Shown one piece after another: positions 59,939-64,000 of a DNA stretch of 64,000 bases; the stretch's first letter is position 1; each line of letters begins with the position of its first letter. This stretch comes from an uncultured Lachnospiraceae bacterium. Lineage in GTDB: Bacteria > Bacillota > Clostridia > Lachnospirales > Lachnospiraceae. The stretch spans positions 1 to 64,000 of the forward strand of contig CAMNXA010000013.1 of assembly GCA_946566685.1 (NCBI GenBank). The letters are read 5' to 3'. The position numbers were made by a program, and so were the translations under genes. The notes beneath the pieces were generated by a model, which had not been told where the DNA came from, did no database searches, and saw only the letters and a list, made by a program, of their open reading frames with translations.

Positions 59939-61549
59939 ATGAGATTAAATAAAGAAGGCCTTCAGGAGCGCGGGGCATGGGAGAACGCCGGATATCATGT
60001 ACCGGCTTATGACAGGGAAGCGATCACGGAGAATACCAGGCAGAAACCGGAGTGGATTCATTTTGGCGCAGGCAATATCTTCCGCGCCTTTCAGGCCAAT
60101 CTGATGCAGCAGCTGCTGGAGGAAGGCAAGAGCGAGACAGGACTTATTGTGGCGGAAGGTTTTGACTATGAGATTATTGAGAAGATGTACCGCCCCCACG
60201 ATGATTACAGCATCCTTGTCACCTTGAAGAGCAATGGGGAAGTGGAGAAGACGGTGATCGGCAGTATCGTGGAGTCCCTGATCCTGGACAGCGAGAACGA
60301 TGCGGAATTTAATCGGTTGAAAGAGATTTTTGCGGCACCCTCCTTGCAGATGGCCAGCTTTACGATTACGGAGAAGGGATACAGCCTGGTGGACGGCAAG
60401 GGCGAGATGCTTGCGGCCATCAAACAGGACATGGAAGCAGGGCCGGAGAAACCGGGCAGTTATCTGGGCAAGGTCTGCGCTTTGGTGTATGAGCGGTACC
60501 AGAAAGGGGAACTGCCGCTTGCCCTGGTGAGTATGGACAACTGTTCCCATAACGGAGATAAGCTGAAAGCGGCGGTACTTGCTTTTGCAGAAGCCTGGAC
60601 AAAGGCAGGGAAAGCGGAAGCAGGGTTCCTGGACTATGTCAATGATGCGTCCAAACTTTCCTTCCCCTGGAGTATGATCGATAAGATTACGCCCCGTCCC
60701 GATCCGAAGGTAGAAGCTATCCTGGAGGCGGATCAGATAGAGGGATTGGAAAAAGCTGTGACCAGCAAGAATACCTGGGTGGCGCCCTTTGTGAACGCAG
60801 AAGAATGTCAGTATCTGGTGATTGAGGATGCCTTCCCTAACGGTAGACCAAAGCTAGAAGAAACGGGTGTTATTTTTACCGCCAGGGAGACCGTGGATAA
60901 GGTGGAGAAGATGAAGGTATGTACCTGCCTGAATCCTTTGCACACCACGCTGGCAGTATTTGGATGTCTGCTGGGTTATGAACTGATTTCCGAGGAAATG
61001 AAGAATCCTGCCCTGAAACGGCTGGTGGAGCGCATCGGCTATCAGGAGGGACTGCCGGTGGTAGTCAATCCGGGTATCTTAAGTCCGGAGAAATTTATCG
61101 ATGAGGTGCTGGGACTGCGGATTCCCAATCCGTTCATGCCGGATACGCCCCAGAGAATCGCCACGGACACTTCCCAGAAGCTGCCGATCCGTTTCGGAGA
61201 GACCATCAAGGCATACCAGGCGGCGGACAATCTGTCTGTAGACGCTTTGGAGGGAATCCCCTTTGTATTTGCGGGCTGGCTGAGATACCTGATGGGCGTG
61301 GATGATCAGGGCAATGCCTTTACGCCGAGTCCCGATCCGTTATTGGAGACGCTGATGCCGCTGTTGGCGGATGTGAAGCTGGGAGAGCCCTGTGATGTGA
61401 AAGCGGTGATTACACCGATTTTACAGCGGGCGGATATCTTCGGTGTAGATCTGACCCAGTCCGTATTGGGAGAGAAAGTAGTTGCTTTATTTACGGAAAT
61501 GATACAGGGGCCGGGCGCGGTAGCGGCGCTGTTGGAGAAGAACTTCTAA
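59939..61549 (+). CDS. uxuB: Fructuronate reductase / mannitol dehydrogenase family
   Basis: 536 residues. Reduces D-fructuronate to D-mannonate with NADH, the step before UxuA. NAD-binding WIHFGAGNIFRAFQAN (near 38), SMDNCSHNGDKL (near 198) and KVCTCLNPLHTTLAVFGCLLGY (key K, N, H, near 325-340) match the polyol dehydrogenase family. A UxuC (uronate isomerase) and KDG kinase/aldolase are not in this window. A terminator follows at 61604-61646. Confidence 0.92.
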   Translation: MRLNKEGLQERGAWENAGYHVPAYDREAITENTRQKPEWIHFGAGNIFRAFQANLMQQLLEEGKSETGLIVAEGFDYEIIEKMYRPHDDYSILVTLKSNGEVEKTVIGSIVESLILDSENDAEFNRLKEIFAAPSLQMASFTITEKGYSLVDGKGEMLAAIKQDMEAGPEKPGSYLGKVCALVYERYQKGELPLALVSMDNCSHNGDKLKAAVLAFAEAWTKAGKAEAGFLDYVNDASKLSFPWSMIDKITPRPDPKVEAILEADQIEGLEKAVTSKNTWVAPFVNAEECQYLVIEDAFPNGRPKLEETGVIFTARETVDKVEKMKVCTCLNPLHTTLAVFGCLLGYELISEEMKNPALKRLVERIGYQEGLPVVVNPGILSPEKFIDEVLGLRIPNPFMPDTPQRIATDTSQKLPIRFGETIKAYQAADNLSVDALEGIPFVFAGWLRYLMGVDDQGNAFTPSPDPLLETLMPLLADVKLGEPCDVKAVITPILQRADIFGVDLTQSVLGEKVVALFTEMIQGPGAVAALLEKNF

Positions 61550-61603
61550 GACGACAGAAGCTGCTGACCGGATTGAGATGTTGATTAAGAGACGTTGATT
61601 ATA

Positions 61604-61646
61604 AAAAGAGGCTGTGCAGGGGTTTTGGATTCTGTGCAGCCTCTTC
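61604..61646 (+). terminator. Rho-independent terminator after uxuB
   Basis: AGAGGCTG (near 61607-61614) pairs with CAGCCTCT (near 61637-61644); an internal loop of about 22 bases lies between, and TCATCTG follows. It is 55 bases after the uxuB stop. Confidence 0.65.
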
Positions 61647-61753
61647 ATCTGTAATTTCTTCCAGTTATAAAATAGCCTTTATTTTTCCTGTTTCTTCACT
61701 TTATGACATATATTAAAATTTTCATCATACTGCATATTTTTATAGTTATTTTG

Positions 61754-61771
61754 GCATAATTATGCTATAAT
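61754..61771 (+). promoter_or_regulatory. Palindrome abutting the -10 box of the Phd antitoxin gene
   Basis: GCATAATTATGC (61754-61765) is a perfect 12-base palindrome joined to TATAAT (61766-61771). A good -35 box is not seen. The arrangement is what one expects of a Phd/YefM autoregulatory operator. Confidence 0.55.
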
Positions 61772-61797
61772 TGCGTCAAAGAAAGGAGTGAAGCATT

Positions 61798-62061
61798 ATG
61801 CCACTTATTATGCCGATTAAGGATTTACGCAATACAACCGAGATTTCTAATATTGCACACAAGGAACAGGAACCTATTTTTATTACCAAAAACGGATATA
61901 GCGATTTGGTTGTGATGAGTAGTGAATTATACGATAAATTTGCAAGAATGAACCGGATCGACCAGGCAATCTTTGAATCTGAGCAAGAAATTGCTAACGG
62001 AGCAGAAGCAGTTGACGCAGAAATAGTTTTTGCAGAATTGGAGAAAAAACATTTTGGATAA
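61798..62061 (+). CDS. Phd/YefM-family antitoxin
   Basis: 87 residues. MPLIMPIKDLRNTTEISNIAHK, then EPIFITKNGYSDLVVMSSELYDKF are the DNA-binding half of Phd-type antitoxins; the C-terminal helix (MNRIDQAIFESEQEIANGAE) would bind the toxin. Ribosome site AAAGGAG. The downstream toxin gene is broken, so this antitoxin now stands alone and may still repress its promoter or counter other RelE/ParE toxins. Confidence 0.88.
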   Translation: MPLIMPIKDLRNTTEISNIAHKEQEPIFITKNGYSDLVVMSSELYDKFARMNRIDQAIFESEQEIANGAEAVDAEIVFAELEKKHFG

Positions 62062-62225
62062 ATACAAGGTAAAAGTCAACCCCAGAGCAATCTGTGAATT
62101 AGACCATATTTACGAATATGCTACCGCCAGTTACGATTGATAATTATATCGCCATTTTCCGCATTGATGAACCATGCAAAACGGTTTATGTAGTAACGAT
62201 ACAGTATCAAGGGAGAAATCTATAA
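62054..62225 (+). pseudogene. Decayed RelE/ParE-type toxin
   Basis: The first fragment starts at a TTG overlapping the antitoxin end and reads MDKYKVKVNPRAICELDHIY before a stop at 62138-62140. From 62142, one frame on, NYIAIFRIDEPCKTVYVVTI ends in RNL and a stop at 62223-62225. These are the first and last strands of a toxin of about 95-100 residues. About 40 central codons and the frame are lost, so an internal deletion has killed the toxin. Confidence 0.75.
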
Positions 62226-62229
62226 GACA

Positions 62230-62272
62230 AAAGGCTGTTTGGAAATCGTTATTTTCCGACAGCCTCTTTTAG
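62230..62272 (+). terminator. Rho-independent terminator after the toxin remnant
   Basis: AGGCTGT pairs with ACAGCCT, with inner TTGGAAAT and ATTTTCCG arms, followed by CTTTTAG. It separates the antitoxin remnant from the blaI promoter. Confidence 0.7.
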
Positions 62273-62368
62273 TGTAACATCAGGATGCCTGGTGAAGGCT
62301 GTCACCCTGGCGTAGATATGAAAAGGAACAAGAGACATGGTACAAATGAACTTATATTAAATAGCGTA

Positions 62369-62397
62369 TTGACAGTTGACTTAGAAAAGAATATAGT
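62369..62397 (+). promoter_or_regulatory. Strong promoter of the blaI-blaR1 operon
   Basis: A perfect TTGACA (62369-62374) and TATAGT (62392-62397) are separated by 17 bases. The likely start is near 62404, inside the operator that follows. Confidence 0.8.
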
Positions 62398-62403
62398 TTA
62401 AGT

Positions 62404-62420
62404 GATTACAGAATGTAATC
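62404..62420. promoter_or_regulatory. BlaI/MecI-type operator
   Basis: GATTACA-gaa-TGTAATC is a perfect 7-bp dyad containing TACA and TGTA, the core of BlaI/MecI operators. It covers the predicted transcription start, so bound BlaI would block the polymerase. Confidence 0.75.
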
Positions 62421-62450
62421 ATCAGTATGATGAGGAAATAAGGAGAAGGC

Positions 62451-62813
62451 ATGAAGAATTTTGTGGAGATTTCGGACGCGGAGTTAGAAGTGATGAAAAT
62501 GCTGTGGGAACAGAAAGGCGGTATTAAACAGTCCCAGCTTTTGGCATTGTTTGAGGCGGGCGGTAAAAAGTGGAAAAGGCAGACCCTGAATACTTTTCTG
62601 TTGAGGTTGGAAGCAAAAGGTATGGTGAAGCGGGATAACGGGATAGTAGAAACCACATGCACCTACGAAGAGTATAGGTATACACAGATGAAAGCGGCAG
62701 TTGACTGCCTGTATGATGGACAGTTGAATGATTTTGTAGCCGCATTTACGAGGAAGAACGTAATTACTAAGAAGGAAAAAGCGGAACTGATCCAGATTTT
62801 AGAAAACAGTTAG
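62451..62813 (+). CDS. blaI: BlaI/MecI/CopY-family repressor
   Basis: 120 residues. Winged-helix domain: ISDAELEVMKMLWEQKGGIKQSQLL, then WKRQTLNTFLLRLEAKGMVKR (recognition helix and wing, near 43-63). The C-terminal dimerisation helices contain the region cleaved by the BlaR1 peptidase in relatives. Ribosome site AAGGAGAAGG. It is followed by an M56 peptidase gene after 11 bases and preceded by a matching operator, so it is autoregulated. Confidence 0.92.
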   Translation: MKNFVEISDAELEVMKMLWEQKGGIKQSQLLALFEAGGKKWKRQTLNTFLLRLEAKGMVKRDNGIVETTCTYEEYRYTQMKAAVDCLYDGQLNDFVAAFTRKNVITKKEKAELIQILENS

Positions 62814-62824
62814 GGGAAGCGGGA

Positions 62825-64000
62825 ATGGAATATTTACTGGTTATGTCACTTTCAGGAAGTACCATGATGGGTATGTATCTGCTCCTTAAGTGTCTGTTGG
62901 GGGACAGGGTCAGTGCAAGGCTGTATTATCTTATCATAAGGGCAGCGGTTCTGTTTTATCTGATCCCATTACCTTTTTTGAAAGGCTGGTACAGGAAGCT
63001 CATCCGGGTTTCTGTACCGACAGGACAGATAAATAGGATATGGATACCTGTGGAATGGACCAATCATGTAATGCATGTTGGTTCTAAGGTGTATGTGACC
63101 AACTATGAGGCTGTCCAGATGATCGTGGCAGGGGTATGGCTGTTCGTAGTCGGTATTCTGATGGCGGGATGGATTTTGAAGTATGTGCGTATCAGACGGC
63201 AGATTGATAAATACACAGGTATGGTGATGACGGAGGAACAGAAAGCTTATTTAGAAGATTTGAAAAAGCAGTATGGTGTGAGAAGGCCTGTGATTCTATA
63301 CCAGGGGCGGGAGGGAGAGCAGACAATCACATTTGGTATCTTCAGGCCGGTCATTATCTGTAACAGGGAAATAGGAAGCCGCGAGGCACAGCTGCTTGTC
63401 CGCCATGAGATGGTACATATCAGACGCATGGATGTTTTGTGGAAGCTGCTTGTGCTGCTTGTTGTGATGCTGCATTGGTGGAATCCAATTGCCCGGAAGC
63501 TTCGGCGTGCGTTTGAACGGGTTTGTGAGTATTCCTGTGATGAAACAGTGATGCAGGCAAAACCGAGGGAAGAGGTAAAAGAATATCTGCGTCTGCTGAT
63601 CAGTGAGGCGAGTGAAACGGGTACGGTTTCTGTGGGGTGTCAGAATGGCTTTGCTGATGATGTGGAAGACATAAAGGAAAGAATGTCAAATTTATTAAAA
63701 GAAAAGAAATGGAATCGTTATGCGGCTGGAATATTGGTGGCGGCACTGGTTCTCTGTAATTCTACGACCGTATTTGCGTACAGGGATACCGCATGTTTCA
63801 CGCCTGATAGGGCAGATAATGATTTTAGTACTCTGCGGGATATGGAAATTCCATCTAAGAAACGGTTTACGGATACAGAAGGAAATATTTATCCATATTC
63901 CTATAGAGAGTTAGTGATGGACTATAGAGGCTGTAGTCATGAATTTGAGTCGGGCACAGCGGCAACCCATACGGAACAACCGGATGGAGGCTGTGAGGTA
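62825..64000 (+). CDS. BlaR1-family M56 metallopeptidase sensor, cut by window end
   Basis: The frame is open for 392 codons from the ATG at 62825 (GGGAAGCGGG upstream) to the last base. Three membrane segments (about 2-20, 36-54, 97-118) precede the peptidase domain, which has GIFRPVIICN and the zinc site VRHEMVHIRRMD (HEMVH near 198-202), then WWNPIARKL and CEYSCDE (near 236). A fourth segment is at about 300-318, with an outside region after it. The visible outer part does not look like a penicillin-binding domain. It should cut BlaI on sensing an envelope signal. Confidence 0.92.
   Translation, partial: MEYLLVMSLSGSTMMGMYLLLKCLLGDRVSARLYYLIIRAAVLFYLIPLPFLKGWYRKLIRVSVPTGQINRIWIPVEWTNHVMHVGSKVYVTNYEAVQMIVAGVWLFVVGILMAGWILKYVRIRRQIDKYTGMVMTEEQKAYLEDLKKQYGVRRPVILYQGREGEQTITFGIFRPVIICNREIGSREAQLLVRHEMVHIRRMDVLWKLLVLLVVMLHWWNPIARKLRRAFERVCEYSCDETVMQAKPREEVKEYLRLLISEASETGTVSVGCQNGFADDVEDIKERMSNLLKEKKWNRYAAGILVAALVLCNSTTVFAYRDTACFTPDRADNDFSTLRDMEIPSKKRFTDTEGNIYPYSYRELVMDYRGCSHEFESGTAATHTEQPDGGCEV

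Overview
The window reads as chromosomal DNA of a Gram-positive anaerobe of the class Clostridia, most likely a Lachnospiraceae-type gut commensal. That placement is an inference from the protein families: CotH kinases beside a VTC polyphosphate polymerase and DUF4956, DUF6020- and DUF6044-like membrane proteins, zinc-ribbon membrane proteins beside an ABC exporter, TRAP transport with a LytS/AraC-type regulatory pair, BlaI/BlaR1, strong GGAGG ribosome sites and sigma-A-like promoters. There are no rRNA or tRNA genes, no CRISPR array and no intact transposon. Coding density is high and most genes lie on the plus strand, in operons with 0-30 base gaps or ATGA overlaps.

Layout. (1) 114-5322: a promoter, then cotH, a VTC-type polyphosphate polymerase, a DUF4956 membrane protein and a GT-C glycosyltransferase, closed by a hairpin terminator. 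(2) 5328-7368: an AT-richer module with an XRE repressor and an AbiEi/AbiEii toxin-antitoxin pair behind a perfect 17-bp inverted repeat. (3) 7409-44486: a long surface-glycan region. It has seven soluble or membrane-tethered glycosyltransferases (GT2, GT4, GT8), UDP-glucose dehydrogenase and a UDP-glucuronate 4-epimerase, six more multi-spanning proteins that are GT-C-like or possibly so, GtrII-, GtrA- and GtrB-like proteins, a second CotH, a YdjC/ChbG-type deacetylase, two MBOAT O-acyltransferases, three SGNH/DltD-like proteins, an FkbH-like HAD-IIIC protein with its own acyl carrier protein and a VOC protein, and a radical SAM/SPASM enzyme. Three minus-strand blocks interrupt the plus-strand order and often share stop-codon bases with their convergent neighbours. 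(4) 44596-50126: two zinc-ribbon proteins and a three-gene ABC-2 transporter. (5) 50274-61549: a TRAP transporter, a YcxB-like protein, a LytS-type kinase with an AraC-type response regulator, a second membrane-anchored TRAP-type binding protein, an MFS carrier, a cupin, and mannonate dehydratase and fructuronate reductase. (6) 61754-64000: a Phd antitoxin with a decayed toxin, then a blaI-blaR1 pair cut by the window end.

How the parts may work together. UDP-glucuronate and probably UDP-galacturonate made by the nucleotide-sugar genes could feed the soluble glycosyltransferases. DPM1/GtrB-like enzymes could charge polyprenyl phosphate for the GT-C enzymes, which act outside the membrane. MBOAT and SGNH proteins would then acylate the product. 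FkbH plus ACP could supply a glyceryl-type acyl group, by analogy with the Dlt system; this is the most interesting hypothesis here and is not proven by the sequence. The later region is probably a uronate uptake and catabolism locus, with the anchored binding protein as a possible co-sensor for the kinase.

Limits: transmembrane counts, substrates and promoters were judged by eye. No database search was run.
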